A stretch of DNA of 64,000 nt from Streptomyces chilikensis (GCF_001642695.1 NZ_LWCC02000005.1:4415032-4479031); one strand, 5' to 3'. Positions 29,270 through 37,892 are shown, counted from the first letter of the stretch. A program made the numbers and translations. Notes: generated from the sequence alone by a model not told the origin.

Positions 29270-29806
29270 TCACCGGCCGTGAGCCGCGCCCCGGGGCAGG
29301 GGGCCGACGCCGGATCGGCGGCCCGGGCGGAGGGCCGCGTGGCGCCGGCCGGGGCCGGGGCCGACGCTCCGCCGGGCGAGGGCGTCGGCGACGGCGCCGG
29401 TGGTGAAGGCGTAGACGGCCTTGTGCAGCACGTCGACGACGAGTTCCTCCCGGGGCCAGGTGGACGGCGGGGCTCCGACGCCGGTGGCGTTCTCGAGGAT
29501 CTGGTCGTTGGTGAGGCGCACGACGGTGAACTTCGCCGAGGCGACCGGTCCGCGCAGCCCGGCCTGCGCCATGACCGAGCGCAGCACGCCGAGGAGGGCG
29601 GCCTGGCCGAAGTGCATGGCCCAGTTCAGGGGCAAGGGCTGCTTCCGGGGGTGTTCGGGCAGGCCGGACAGACGCTGGAGAACCCGGGCGGGCACGTAGG
29701 AGTCGGGCCGTCCCGTGACGGCCTGTTCGAGTTTCTCGCCGAGGGTCATCACGACGCCTCCGGCGGTGCCGGCGACCAGTCCCTGCCACAGAGCTCGCTT
29801 GATCAC
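29270..29806 (-). CDS. Hypothetical protein, possibly membrane-associated
   Basis: About 178 aa, not recognised with certainty. The N-terminus has a Gly-rich hydrophobic stretch (LWQGLVAGTAGGVVMTLGEKLEQAVTGRPDSYVPARVLQRL) and the middle a second (FGQAALLGVLRSVMAQAGL), as in DUF1440-like small membrane proteins. A helical region (VVDVLHKAVYAFTTGAVADALARR) and a basic tail follow. The start is uncertain: GTG at 29806 is taken, with an in-frame GTG at 29824 possible. It lies in antisense orientation between cstR and the second dioxygenase, interrupting the sulfur genes. Confidence 0.55.
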   Translation of the reverse strand: MIKRALWQGLVAGTAGGVVMTLGEKLEQAVTGRPDSYVPARVLQRLSGLPEHPRKQPLPLNWAMHFGQAALLGVLRSVMAQAGLRGPVASAKFTVVRLTNDQILENATGVGAPPSTWPREELVVDVLHKAVYAFTTGAVADALARRSVGPGPGRRHAALRPGRRSGVGPLPRGAAHGR

Positions 29807-30127
29807 GCCGTTGCGGGTACCCACCGTCCGGCGCCTCGACCCGGGCCGCCGGAGGCTCACCCGGATGCCGCGCCCGTCGGGCACCTCCGCCGGGCAGCCC
29901 TGCCCGGTGCCGGAGGACGGTGGCCCCTGCGCCGCACCGGGTCGTTCGCCGCAGCACGGCACGAGCCGCGGCCGCGCGCCGTGACCGCCTCCCGGTACGC
30001 GGCCACCGACCGCGCCGTGCTGGCGGCGGCGACGGCGCGCCGCCCCCTTCGGCGCGGAACGCCCGCTTCCCCTACGTCCCCCCGGGTACCCGCCGCGGTG
30101 GACGCGGCACCGGGGGCGCCAGGCTCA

Positions 30128-30183
30128 GGAATACCCCCCCAGGTATACCTGTTAAAGTGGACGTCGAATACCCCCCGGGGTAC
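30128..30183 (+). promoter_or_regulatory. Sigma-R-type promoter with two CstR operators, dioxygenase copy 2
   Basis: GGAAT (30128-30132), an exact 18-nt spacer, then GTT (30151-30153) match the SigR consensus. The operator ATACCCCCCCAGGTAT (30131-30146) lies inside the spacer and a second, ATACCCCCCGGGGTAC (30168-30183), just downstream. Repressor binding would block polymerase directly. The remainder of the 404-bp gap 29807-30210 shows nothing further. Confidence 0.65.
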
Positions 30184-30210
30184 CCATTCTCTCGTGGAGG
30201 AGTCGCAGCC

Positions 30211-31575
30211 GTGTTCTTCGTCGACACCCTGGAGTTCGAAGGCCTGGGCAACCGCAGTTACCTGGCCGGGGGCTCCCGCGGCGCGGTCGCCGTCGACCCG
30301 CCGCGCGACATCGACCAGGTGATCGCCGCCGCGGCGAAGCGCGGGGTGCGCATCGCGTACGTGGCCGAGACCCACGTGCACAACGACTACGTCACCGGCG
30401 GCCTGGAACTGGCCCGCGTCACCGGCGCCGCCTACCTGGTGCCGGCCGGGGCGCACATGTCCTTCGCCCGCACTCCGGTCGCCGACGGCGACACCGTGAC
30501 GGTGGACGACGGCCTGGTGCTGCGCGCGATCGCGACTCCCGGCCACACCCCGCACCACACCTCCTACGTCCTGGAGGAGGGCGGGCGCGCGGCCGCCGCG
30601 TTCACCGGGGGGTCACTGCTGATCGGCACGGTGGGCCGGCCGGACCTGGTCGAGCCGCGGCTGACCGAGCAGCTGGCCCGCGCCCAGCACGCCTCGGCGC
30701 ACCGGCTGGCCGACGAGCTGGACGACGAGGTGCCGGTGCTGCCCACCCACGGCTTCGGCAGCTTCTGCTCCTCCTCGCAGGCCGAGGGGGACGCGACCAC
30801 GATCGGCCGGGAGCGCGGGAGCAACGACGCGCTGACCCGGGACGTGGACACCTTCGTCGCCGAGCTGCTCGCGGGCCTGGACGACGTGCCCGCCTACTAC
30901 GCGCACATGGGCCCGGCCAACGCCGCCGGTCCCGCGCCGGTCGACCTCACCCCGCCGGGGCGTGCGGACGCCGGGGAGATCGCCTCCCGGCTGGCCGCCG
31001 GCGAGTGGGTGGTGGACCTGCGCAGCCGCACGGCCTTCGCCGAAGGACACGTGGCCGGGTCGTTCAACTTCGAGGGCGAGGGCAAGCTCGCCACCTACCT
31101 GGCCTGGCTGATCCCGTGGGGCAGGCCCGTCACCCTGCTCGCCGAGACCCCCGAGCGGATCGCGGACGCGCAGCGGGAGCTGGCCCGGGTCGGCATCGAC
31201 CGGCCGGCCGCCGCCGCCACCGGCGACCCGGCCGGCTGGATCCGCGCCGGCGAGGAGCTCGCCTCGTTCCCCCGCGCCGTCTTCGCCGACCTCGCCGACG
31301 CGCGCGAGCGCGGCGAGGAGGTGGTGGTGCTGGACGTGCGCCGCGACTCCGAGCGCGCGAACGGCTTCGTCGCCGGCTCGGTGCACATCCCGGTCCACGA
31401 GCTGTACGGCCGCCTCGGCGAGGTGCCGTCCGGAACCGTGTGGGTGCACTGCGCGGGCGGGATGCGCGCGGCGATCGCCGCCTCCCTGCTGGACGCCGCC
31501 GGACGGCAGGTCGTCGCGGTCGACGACGGCTTCGACGCCGCCACGGACGCGGGCCTGACCGTCACCCGCGCCTGA
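30211..31575 (+). CDS. Persulfide dioxygenase-rhodanese fusion (copy 2)
   Basis: 454-aa paralogue of the fusion at 26182, with the same layout: metallo-beta-lactamase domain (AETHVHNDYVTGG, ATPGHTPHHT, LPTHGFGSFCSS), a Cys-less rhodanese domain (LIPWGRP) and a second domain with the catalytic Cys in WVHCAGGMRAA. Long identical blocks such as AGEWVVDLR and YYAHMG show common descent. The N-terminus is about 23 residues shorter. GTG at 30211 with TGGAGGA. It has its own CstR-controlled promoter and leads into a rhodanese remnant and tauE. Confidence 0.92.
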   Translation: MFFVDTLEFEGLGNRSYLAGGSRGAVAVDPPRDIDQVIAAAAKRGVRIAYVAETHVHNDYVTGGLELARVTGAAYLVPAGAHMSFARTPVADGDTVTVDDGLVLRAIATPGHTPHHTSYVLEEGGRAAAAFTGGSLLIGTVGRPDLVEPRLTEQLARAQHASAHRLADELDDEVPVLPTHGFGSFCSSSQAEGDATTIGRERGSNDALTRDVDTFVAELLAGLDDVPAYYAHMGPANAAGPAPVDLTPPGRADAGEIASRLAAGEWVVDLRSRTAFAEGHVAGSFNFEGEGKLATYLAWLIPWGRPVTLLAETPERIADAQRELARVGIDRPAAAATGDPAGWIRAGEELASFPRAVFADLADARERGEEVVVLDVRRDSERANGFVAGSVHIPVHELYGRLGEVPSGTVWVHCAGGMRAAIAASLLDAAGRQVVAVDDGFDAATDAGLTVTRA

Positions 31576-31619
31576 ACCGCCCCACGAACCACCCCGCCCC
31601 TCCCGTCGAAGGCACCTCC

Positions 31620-31823
31620 ATGTTCCTCTCCCACCGCGGCACGGACCGCTCCACGCCCGACCGGGCCCGCGTCCTCGTCCGCACCGACGGCGGCACCGCC
31701 GTGCCGCTCGACGTCCGTGAAGCACCGGAGGGGGAGGCCGGGCACGCGCCGGGCGCCGTCCGCCCGCCCTTGGCAGGGCTGCCGGCGGCCGGCGAACGCG
31801 GGCAGGACGGCCGGATCGCGTGA
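31620..31823 (+). pseudogene. Truncated rhodanese remnant
   Basis: An open frame of 67 codons whose middle reads VPLDVREAPEGEAGHAPGAV, the standard N-terminal rhodanese pattern (LDVRe-x-E-x-x-x-GHaPGAv). The Cys-containing active-site loop and the second half are missing; after PLAGLPAAGE the frame drifts and ends. It may still be translated (GAAGG upstream), and its stop overlaps the tauE GTG (GTGA), so it may now serve as a coupling leader. An intact rhodanese holds this position in the first module. Confidence 0.65.
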
Positions 31824-32563
31824 GCGCCCTGATCCTGGCCCTGATCGCGGGAGCCGTGGTCGGTCTGGCGCTCGGCGCGCTCGGTGGCGGCGGCAGCGTC
31901 CTCGCCGTTCCCGCCCTGATCTACCTGCTCGGCTTCGACCCCGCCGAGGCCACCACCGCGAGCCTCGTCATCGTCACCGTGACGTCCCTGACCGCCCTGT
32001 ACGCCCACGCCCGGGCCGGGAACGTGCGGTGGAAGGCCGGCGCGGCGTTCGCCGCGGCCGGGATCCTGCCCGCCGCCCTGGCCGGAGCCGCCGCCGCCCG
32101 CCTGCCCCAGTCCGTCCTCACCCTCGCCTTCTCCGCCGTCGCCGCCTTCGCCGCCTTCAAGATGCTCCGGCCCTCCTCCCCTGCCGGGGACGGCGCGGTC
32201 CGGCCGGCCAGGGCCGCCGGGACCGGGGCGGGCCTGGGCGCGCTGACCGGACTGCTGGGCGTGGGCGGCGGCTTCCTCGCCGTACCGGCCCTGGTCACCG
32301 TCCTGGCCTTCGAGATGCAGGCCGCCGTCGGCACCAGCCTGCTGGTCATCACGGTCAACTCCCTGGCCTCGCTGGCGACCCGCTCGGGTGCCGCCGTCTC
32401 CCTCGACTGGGCGGTGATCGGCCCCTTCATCGCCACCGCCGTCCTGGGCGCACGGGACGGCAAGCGCCTCGCCTCGAAGGTCTCCGGACCGCGTCTGCAG
32501 CGGGTCTTCGCCGTGGTCCTGCTGGCCGTGGCCGCCTTCATGCTCGTCGACGTGGTGACGTGA
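31820..32563 (+). CDS. TauE/SafE-family sulfite exporter
   Basis: 247-aa polytopic membrane protein with about eight hydrophobic segments and the two internal TauE repeats: GLALGALGGGGSVLAVPAL near the N-terminus and GALTGLLGVGGGFLAVPALV at about residue 137. It probably exports sulfite or related sulfur oxyanions formed by the dioxygenase. GTG at 31820, coupled to the rhodanese remnant by a 4-bp overlap. It is the last gene of the second sulfur module. Confidence 0.88.
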   Translation: MSALILALIAGAVVGLALGALGGGGSVLAVPALIYLLGFDPAEATTASLVIVTVTSLTALYAHARAGNVRWKAGAAFAAAGILPAALAGAAAARLPQSVLTLAFSAVAAFAAFKMLRPSSPAGDGAVRPARAAGTGAGLGALTGLLGVGGGFLAVPALVTVLAFEMQAAVGTSLLVITVNSLASLATRSGAAVSLDWAVIGPFIATAVLGARDGKRLASKVSGPRLQRVFAVVLLAVAAFMLVDVVT

Positions 32564-32785
32564 GACGGGGCTCGGGCCGACGGCAGGAGGAGCGTCTCGG
32601 GCGGGCGGGCGTCCCGTCCGCGCGGCGGTGGACGCCGCTCCGGTGGCGGAGCGGACGCGGGTGGCCGGCTCGCCCGTTCACCCGTCCGAGCCGCTGTGAT
32701 GGCGGGGGCTTCGGAGTCCCGTGAGGGTGGAAGGCGCTGTCCACGTCGGCCAGGTCCTCGCGACCGCACCTCGGAAGGATCCGCC

Positions 32786-33355
32786 ATGACTGAACGCAAC
32801 ACCACCATCCGCAGCCTGCACGATCTCGGTCTGGCAGCCTGGTTCGGCGGCTCGCTGATGGGGGCGATCGGCCTCAACGGGGCGGCCGAGGACGAAGGCG
32901 GGACGGAGACCGCCCGAGACCGGATCTCCTCGGCGGGCTGGGCGAAATGGGCACCGGTCAACGCCGCCGCGATCGGCGCGCACCTGTTCGGCGGCGGCGG
33001 GCTGCTCGTCCTGAACGCCCACCGTGTCGCCACCCAGCAGGGCGTGGCCGCCTCCACCACGGCCAAGACCGTCGTCACCGCCGCGGCCCTGGCCGCCACC
33101 GCCTACGCCCGCGTCCTGGGCAAGAAGCTCGAGCTGGCCTCCTCCACCGATCCCGCCGACGCCGAGAAGGCCCGGAAGCACCCCGTCGACCTCGACAAGG
33201 CGCGGCGGCAGCTGGCCACCGCACAGTGGGCGGTGCCCGCCCTGACCGGATGCCTGGTCGTGCTCAACGCCCTGCACGGTGAGCAGCAGCGCCCGAGCGA
33301 ACAGGTCCCCGGCATGTGGGAGCGGGCCCGCTCCGTGACCCATCTGACGCACTGA
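32786..33355 (+). CDS. Conserved actinobacterial membrane protein, unknown function
   Basis: 189-aa protein with several hydrophobic segments (LGLAAWFGGSLMGAIGLNGAA, AIGAHLFGGGGLLVLNAHRV, TVVTAAALAATAYARVLG, WAVPALTGCLVVLNAL). The type is common in Streptomyces and has no known function. ATG at 32786 with GGAAGGA. Single-gene unit; the 222 bp before it hold no recognised gene. Confidence 0.72.
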   Translation: MTERNTTIRSLHDLGLAAWFGGSLMGAIGLNGAAEDEGGTETARDRISSAGWAKWAPVNAAAIGAHLFGGGGLLVLNAHRVATQQGVAASTTAKTVVTAAALAATAYARVLGKKLELASSTDPADAEKARKHPVDLDKARRQLATAQWAVPALTGCLVVLNALHGEQQRPSEQVPGMWERARSVTHLTH

Positions 33356-33633
33356 GCCCCGCGGGCCCCGGGACGCCCGCACCTGGTGCGCGCCCGGCGG
33401 CTGTTGTGGCATGCCCGCGACGGCCGGGGTATGCGGGGAGGGCCGTGGCGGACCGGGCGGCCGGGGCCTGCCCTCACGCTCGGACGGGGAGTCGCCACGT
33501 CCACCCCCGCACGGACCACCGGCTGACCGGCCCGGGCACCTGACCGCCCTCCGGCCCGGCCGAGGGCGGAAGCAGTGGGGGCGCCGGACCCCGTCACGGC
33601 GTTCCGGGCCCCCTTCGGATTCCCCGCACGACC

Positions 33634-33661
33634 GAGGCGGCTGCCGGACGGCAGCCGCCTC
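33634..33661 (+). terminator. Orphan hairpin with pyrimidine/T-rich tail
   Basis: 13-bp perfect stem (33634-33646 with 33649-33661) with a 2-nt loop, followed by CCCCTTCTTTC. It lies 279 bp after the previous gene within the 566-bp gene-free stretch 33356-33920, which otherwise shows only GC-rich sequence. It could end that transcript or a small RNA. Confidence 0.5.
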
Positions 33662-33920
33662 CCCTTCTTTCGTCCGCCCGGCCCGCCCGGCCCGCCCGGT
33701 GCGCCCGCGGACGACTCCCACGCGTGCTCGTACACCGTCGGCCCGTGCCCGGTGTACCGCTTCGGCCCGGGCGGGGCCGGCTCCTCGTCGGACTTCCCCT
33801 ACGACCCCGCCTGCTCGTCGGCCGGGAATCCCACCGGCACCCGGCCCCCCGCATCCCGTCCCACGCCCGCGGCGGAAGTGCCCATGGGCGCCGGCCGCGC
33901 GGATCGCGGGGCGCCCGGGA

Positions 33921-33949
33921 CCAATCCGCGGCCTGTCCGGTCCCGGATT
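33921..33949 (+). promoter_or_regulatory. SigK-type promoter of sigK-rskA
   Basis: CCAATCC (33921-33927), 15-nt spacer, CCGGATT (33943-33949). The identical pair with identical spacing precedes the molybdopterin oxidoreductase gene. It resembles the mycobacterial SigK promoter (CCATCC...CCGAAT). It would give autoregulation, with the start codon 43 nt downstream. Confidence 0.7.
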
Positions 33950-33992
33950 ACCCGGAGTTGTTCCACCGTGCCGCACCCGTGGGAGGGTCTTT

Positions 33993-34577
33993 GTGAAGGA
34001 ACCCGTGTTCATCGACAGTCGTCCAGTTGTCCAGCCCGACCTGCAACGGTTGCTCCACGCCGTGGCGTTGGGCGACCAGGAGGCGTTCGCCGCGCTGTAC
34101 GACGCGGTGGCCGGCTCCGTCCTCGGGGTCGTCCGGGCCGTACTGCGCGACCGGGCGCAGTCGGAGGAGGTGGCGCAGGAAGTGCTCGTGGAGGTGTGGC
34201 GCACGGCCCCGCGCTACCGGTCCGAGCTCGGCACGGCCGTCAACTGGATCCTCACCCTCGCCCACCGGCGGGCGGTGGACCGGGTCCGCTCGGTGGAGGC
34301 CGCGGCGGCCCGGGACACCAGGGCCGCGCTGCTCGAGCACCGGACGGCGTACGACGAGGTGAGCGAGGAGGTCGAGTCCCGGCTGGAGCGGGAGCAGGTG
34401 CGGCGCTGCCTGCGCACCCTGACCGAACTGCAGCGCCAGTCGGTCACACTCGCCTACTACCGCGGCCTGACCTACCGCGAGGTCGCCGAAGCGCTGGCGC
34501 TGCCGCTCGGCACGGTCAAGACCCGGCTGCGTGACGGACTCGTCCGGCTCCGCGACTGCTTGGGGGTGACCGCATGA
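33993..34577 (+). CDS. sigK: ECF sigma factor, SigK family
   Basis: 194-aa ECF sigma factor. Region 2 is LLHAVALGDQEAFAALYDAVAGSVLGVVRAVLRDRAQSEEVAQEVLVEVWRTAPRY, and region 4 ends in TYREVAEALALPLGTVKTRLRDGLVRLRDCL. Homology and the neighbouring anti-sigma gene identify the SigK/RskA type (ECF19). GTG at 33993 with GGGAGG upstream. Its stop overlaps the rskA ATG (ATGA). The shared promoter motif points to control of itself and of the fasciclin/oxidoreductase unit. Confidence 0.9.
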   Translation: MKEPVFIDSRPVVQPDLQRLLHAVALGDQEAFAALYDAVAGSVLGVVRAVLRDRAQSEEVAQEVLVEVWRTAPRYRSELGTAVNWILTLAHRRAVDRVRSVEAAAARDTRAALLEHRTAYDEVSEEVESRLEREQVRRCLRTLTELQRQSVTLAYYRGLTYREVAEALALPLGTVKTRLRDGLVRLRDCLGVTA

Positions 34578-35323
34578 CCACCACCGATCCGCATGCCCTG
34601 ACCGGCGCGTACGCCCTGCACGCGCTCGACGGCCGGGAGGCTGCCGCCTTCGAACGTCACCTGGCGGGATGCGACGCCTGCGGGCAGGAGGTCGCGGAAT
34701 TCACGGCGACCACCGCACGCCTGGCCCTGGCCTCCACGGTGCGCACGCCCCCCGCCATGCGGGACCAGGTCCTGCGGCGCGTCACCACCGTGCGGCAGAC
34801 GCCGCCCGGTGCCGCGCCGCCGCAGCGGGTACGCCGGGGCGTGCGCCGCGGGGGCGGACCGGTCCGGTGGGCGCTGGCCGCCTCCGTGGCCGCCGCGGTC
34901 GCGTTCGGCGCGACCGCCGTGTGGCAGTACGAGCGCGCCGAGGACGCCCGCCTGCGGGCCGCTCAGACGCAGCGTCAGGCCGAGGCCCTGGCGGAGGTGC
35001 TGGCCGCGCCCGACGCCAGGTCACGCTCGGCGAGGATGGCGGGCGGCGCGGGCACGCTGGTGGTCTCCCCGGGCCGGGACCGGGCCGTGTTCGTGGCGAC
35101 CGGCATGTCCCCGCCGCCGCGCGGCAAGGTCTACCAGCTGTGGTTCGCCGACGGCGAGGAGATGCGCTCCGCCGGCCTGATGGCTCCCGGCCGCGGCAGC
35201 CAGACCGTACTGATGCGGGGCCCGGTCGGCGGAGCCTCGGACGTCGGCATCACGGTGGAGCCGGCGGGCGGATCGAAGCAGCCGACGTCGGAACCGGTGG
35301 CCCTGCTCGACATGCCGGCGTGA
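34574..35323 (+). CDS. rskA: Anti-sigma-K factor, RskA family
   Basis: 249-aa membrane anti-sigma factor. The cytoplasmic zinc-finger-like anti-sigma domain has FERHLAGCDACGQE (HxxxCxxC). One transmembrane segment lies near residues 97-115 (WALAASVAAAVAFGATAVWQY), and the exported C-terminal RskA domain ends with GKVYQLWFADGEEMRSAGLM and GITVEPAGGSKQPTSEPVAL. It holds SigK inactive until regulated proteolysis, probably in response to a redox signal outside the membrane. Coupled to sigK by a 4-bp overlap. Confidence 0.9.
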   Translation: MTTTDPHALTGAYALHALDGREAAAFERHLAGCDACGQEVAEFTATTARLALASTVRTPPAMRDQVLRRVTTVRQTPPGAAPPQRVRRGVRRGGGPVRWALAASVAAAVAFGATAVWQYERAEDARLRAAQTQRQAEALAEVLAAPDARSRSARMAGGAGTLVVSPGRDRAVFVATGMSPPPRGKVYQLWFADGEEMRSAGLMAPGRGSQTVLMRGPVGGASDVGITVEPAGGSKQPTSEPVALLDMPA

Positions 35324-35433
35324 GAACAGGCGCGGGGAGGCCGTCCGCCGACGGGCGGCCTCCCCGCCCCGGCCGCGCCGGGCGCGGCCCGCACCCGGGC
35401 CCCCGGGACGCGTCCGTACGGGGAACGCGGGCG

Positions 35434-35479
35434 CACAGGGCTGGTGCGCGGACCCCGGGGTCCGCGCACCAGCCCTGTG
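35434..35479. terminator. Perfect 46-bp palindrome between convergent genes
   Basis: 23 bases (35434-35456) followed directly by their exact reverse complement (35457-35479), 10 bp beyond the fasciclin gene end. A second hairpin (about 35331-35365) lies next to rskA. Together they should terminate both converging transcripts. Confidence 0.85.
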
Positions 35480-35489
35480 GCCGAAGGTG

Positions 35490-36140
35490 TCAGTCCTCGG
35501 GCATCAGGACGCTGTCGATGATGTAGACGTTCGCGTTGGCGGTCCTGACGTTGCCGCAGACCACCTCGGCGGAGTCGTCGACCGTGTAGGACTCCCCCGA
35601 GCCGGAGGTCGTCACCTCGGTCTTCCCCAGCGTCTCGAAGGAGCCGTTCTCCAGGTCCGCCGGGGTCAGCCTCTGGCCGACGACGTGGTGGGTGAGGATC
35701 CGCGTCAGCTTCTCCTTGTCGGCCAGGACCGCGTCCAGGGTCTCCTTCGGGATCTTCGCGAAGGCGTCGTCGGTCGGCGCGAACACGGTGATGTCCTGCG
35801 CGTTGTTGAGGGTGTCGACCAGCCCGGCCTTCTTCACCGCCGTCACGAGGGTCGACAGGGCGGGGTTGTTCGAGGCGGCGGTGGCGACCGGGTCCTGGGC
35901 CATGCCGTCGAAGGATCCGGCGCCCTCCTCCGGCACGGAGGAGCAGGCCGGCCCGAACGGCCGGTCCGTGCCGCTCGTGCCGTCCGTGCCCCCGCTGCTC
36001 GGCGCGGCCGGAGCGGACGCCGCGTTCGAGGCACCGGAGTTGCCGGAGTCACCGCTGTCGCCGGAGCAGGCGGTCAGGGCCAGGGGCAGCACGGCGGCAG
36101 CGGCGAGGAGACCGACGGTACGGCGGATACGGGTGTTCAT
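35490..36140 (-). CDS. Fasciclin-domain lipoprotein (MPT70/MPT83-like)
   Basis: 216-aa exported lipoprotein. The signal ends in the lipobox LALTAC, followed by a Ser/Gly/Ala linker and one FAS1 domain: LVTAVKKAGLVDTLNNAQDITVFAPTDDAFAKIP, LTRILTHHVVGQRLTPADL and VYIIDSVLMP. FAS1 proteins mediate adhesion or protein contacts at the cell surface. In mycobacteria the homologues MPT70/MPT83 are the main SigK targets. AGGAGGAC precedes the ATG at 36140. It lies 105 bp downstream of the oxidoreductase gene, and the SigK-type promoter is upstream of that gene, so the two are probably one unit. Confidence 0.9.
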   Translation of the reverse strand: MNTRIRRTVGLLAAAAVLPLALTACSGDSGDSGNSGASNAASAPAAPSSGGTDGTSGTDRPFGPACSSVPEEGAGSFDGMAQDPVATAASNNPALSTLVTAVKKAGLVDTLNNAQDITVFAPTDDAFAKIPKETLDAVLADKEKLTRILTHHVVGQRLTPADLENGSFETLGKTEVTTSGSGESYTVDDSAEVVCGNVRTANANVYIIDSVLMPED

Positions 36141-36245
36141 CTTGTCCTCCTGTTGGACGGCGCGGTGCTGGTGCGCCCGCGGTTTCGGTGGTGCGGAAAG
36201 GCGGTTCGGGGAGGGCACGGGATCCTCGGCGGCAGGGGCCGGTGA

Positions 36246-37892
36246 TCACTCGACGGTCACGACGACGGAATGCCGTCCGTCGGCGCCGTCGGGGACCGTG
36301 CGGGTGCGTCTGCCGGTCTGCACCGCGCCGGTGCGGTCGGTGGCGCGCACCGTGAGGGTGTGGCCGCCTCTGGACGCCTGCCAGGGAAATGACCACTGAC
36401 GCCAGGTGTCGCGCCCGGCCTCGGCCGCCAGCCGGGCTTCCTGCCAGGGCCCGTCGTCGATCCGGACCTCGACCTTGGCGATGCCCCGGTGCTGCGCCCA
36501 GGCGACCCCGGCCACCATCACCGGGCCGGCCTTCGGCCGGGCGAACGGCCTGGGCGTGTCGATGCGCGACTGCGTCTTGACCGGAGCCTCGCGGGCCCAT
36601 CCGCGCCTGACCCAGTACGGGTCGTAGGACGCGAAGGTCGTGAGCTCGATGTCCTCGATCCATTTGCAGGCCGAGACGAACCCGTACAGACCCGGGACGA
36701 CCATGCGCACGGGGAAGCCGTGTTCGAAGGGCAGCGGCTCGCCGTTCATGCCGAGGGCCAGCAGGGCGTCCCGGCCGTCCATGACGACCTCGACCGGCGT
36801 GCCGAGCGTCATGCCGTCGACCGACCGGGACACCAGCTGGTCCGCCGGGCCTCCCCGGGAAGGAGGCTCGACCCCGCACTCGGCGAGCAGGTCGGCCAGT
36901 CGCACGCCGGTCCAGCGGGCGTTGCCCACGTACGGACCGCCGACCTCGTTGGAGACACAGGTCAAAGTGATGTCCCGCTCGACCAGCTCCCTGCCCAGGA
37001 GGTCGTCGAAGGAGTAGGTGGCCGGACGGCGTACGCCCTCGCCGTGGATGCGGAGCCGCCAGGCGGTGGCATCCACCTCGGGCACCGTGAGCGCGGTGTC
37101 CACCCGGTAGAAGTCGTCGTTGGGGGTGACGAACGGGGTGATGCCCGGAAGCCGCAGCCGGGCCCTCCCGGGCACCGGTCGCGCCGGCGATCCGGGAGCG
37201 GGCAGCACGACCCTCCTCCGTGAGGCGACGGCGTCCTGCCCGCGCGAGGTGCTGAGCGACCGGGCCGCCGCTCCCACGACGGCGGAGGCCGCCGCGGCCG
37301 ACGCGGCCGCCAGCAGGAAGCTCCGGCGGTCCCGTCCTCCGGCTTCGGCCGGAGGCAGGACGCCCGCGGCGCCCTCGGCCCTGGTCCCGGCACCGTGCGC
37401 GGCCGGCGCGGGGGTCCGCCTCATCGCGGTCAGGCGGCCCGCGAGGAGGTGGAGGACCAGCGCCGCGGTCACGGCCCCACCGACGGAGGGAAACGCGTCG
37501 GTGGGGCCGGCGGAGTCGGGGCGGCTGACGGCGGCCACCGCCCCGACGGCTCCGAGGAGGAGGACGCCGGCGGCAGCGAGCCGCCGGGACCGCACCGCCA
37601 GCACGCCCAGCGCCATGACGAGCATCGTCAGCACGGCGAGGATTCCGAGCTGCAGCACGAGCTTGTCGGCGGTGCCGAACTGACGGATCGCCCAGTCCTT
37701 GACCGGAGCGGGCGTCGCGTCGACCACCGCGCCGCCCACCGCGACGACCGGACCGGCCTGGGGGCGCAACGCGGCGGCGACCAGCTCGGCCACCGCCAGC
37801 CCGGCGGAGCCGGCCGGCAGCCCGCTCAGCGCACCCGGCACCGGACGCGGCCGCTCCGGCCGTTCCCGCTGATCCCTCTCTTCGTCCCTCAC
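36246..37892 (-). CDS. Membrane-anchored molybdopterin-dependent oxidoreductase (sulfite oxidase/MsrP-like)
   Basis: 548-aa protein. Four or so hydrophobic segments (about residues 27-155) are followed by an internal twin-arginine-like motif, DRRSFLLAAASAAAA (RR at 189-190), then an exported Mo-cofactor domain of the sulfite-oxidase fold: the Mo-binding Cys is C312 in LTCVSNEVGGPYVGNARWTGV. A C-terminal dimerisation Ig-like domain follows (VEVRIDDGPWQEARL). It may repair oxidised methionines or oxidise sulfite outside the membrane. The GTG start lies only 6 nt after the predicted -10, so the mRNA is probably leaderless, which fits the absence of a ribosome-binding site. Confidence 0.88.
   Translation of the reverse strand: MRDEERDQRERPERPRPVPGALSGLPAGSAGLAVAELVAAALRPQAGPVVAVGGAVVDATPAPVKDWAIRQFGTADKLVLQLGILAVLTMLVMALGVLAVRSRRLAAAGVLLLGAVGAVAAVSRPDSAGPTDAFPSVGGAVTAALVLHLLAGRLTAMRRTPAPAAHGAGTRAEGAAGVLPPAEAGGRDRRSFLLAAASAAAASAVVGAAARSLSTSRGQDAVASRRRVVLPAPGSPARPVPGRARLRLPGITPFVTPNDDFYRVDTALTVPEVDATAWRLRIHGEGVRRPATYSFDDLLGRELVERDITLTCVSNEVGGPYVGNARWTGVRLADLLAECGVEPPSRGGPADQLVSRSVDGMTLGTPVEVVMDGRDALLALGMNGEPLPFEHGFPVRMVVPGLYGFVSACKWIEDIELTTFASYDPYWVRRGWAREAPVKTQSRIDTPRPFARPKAGPVMVAGVAWAQHRGIAKVEVRIDDGPWQEARLAAEAGRDTWRQWSFPWQASRGGHTLTVRATDRTGAVQTGRRTRTVPDGADGRHSVVVTVE

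Noticed and set aside
29920-30210. An N-terminal extension of the second persulfide dioxygenase
   Set aside because: It would run through both CstR operators and has low-complexity sequence; GTG 30211 has a strong ribosome-binding site.
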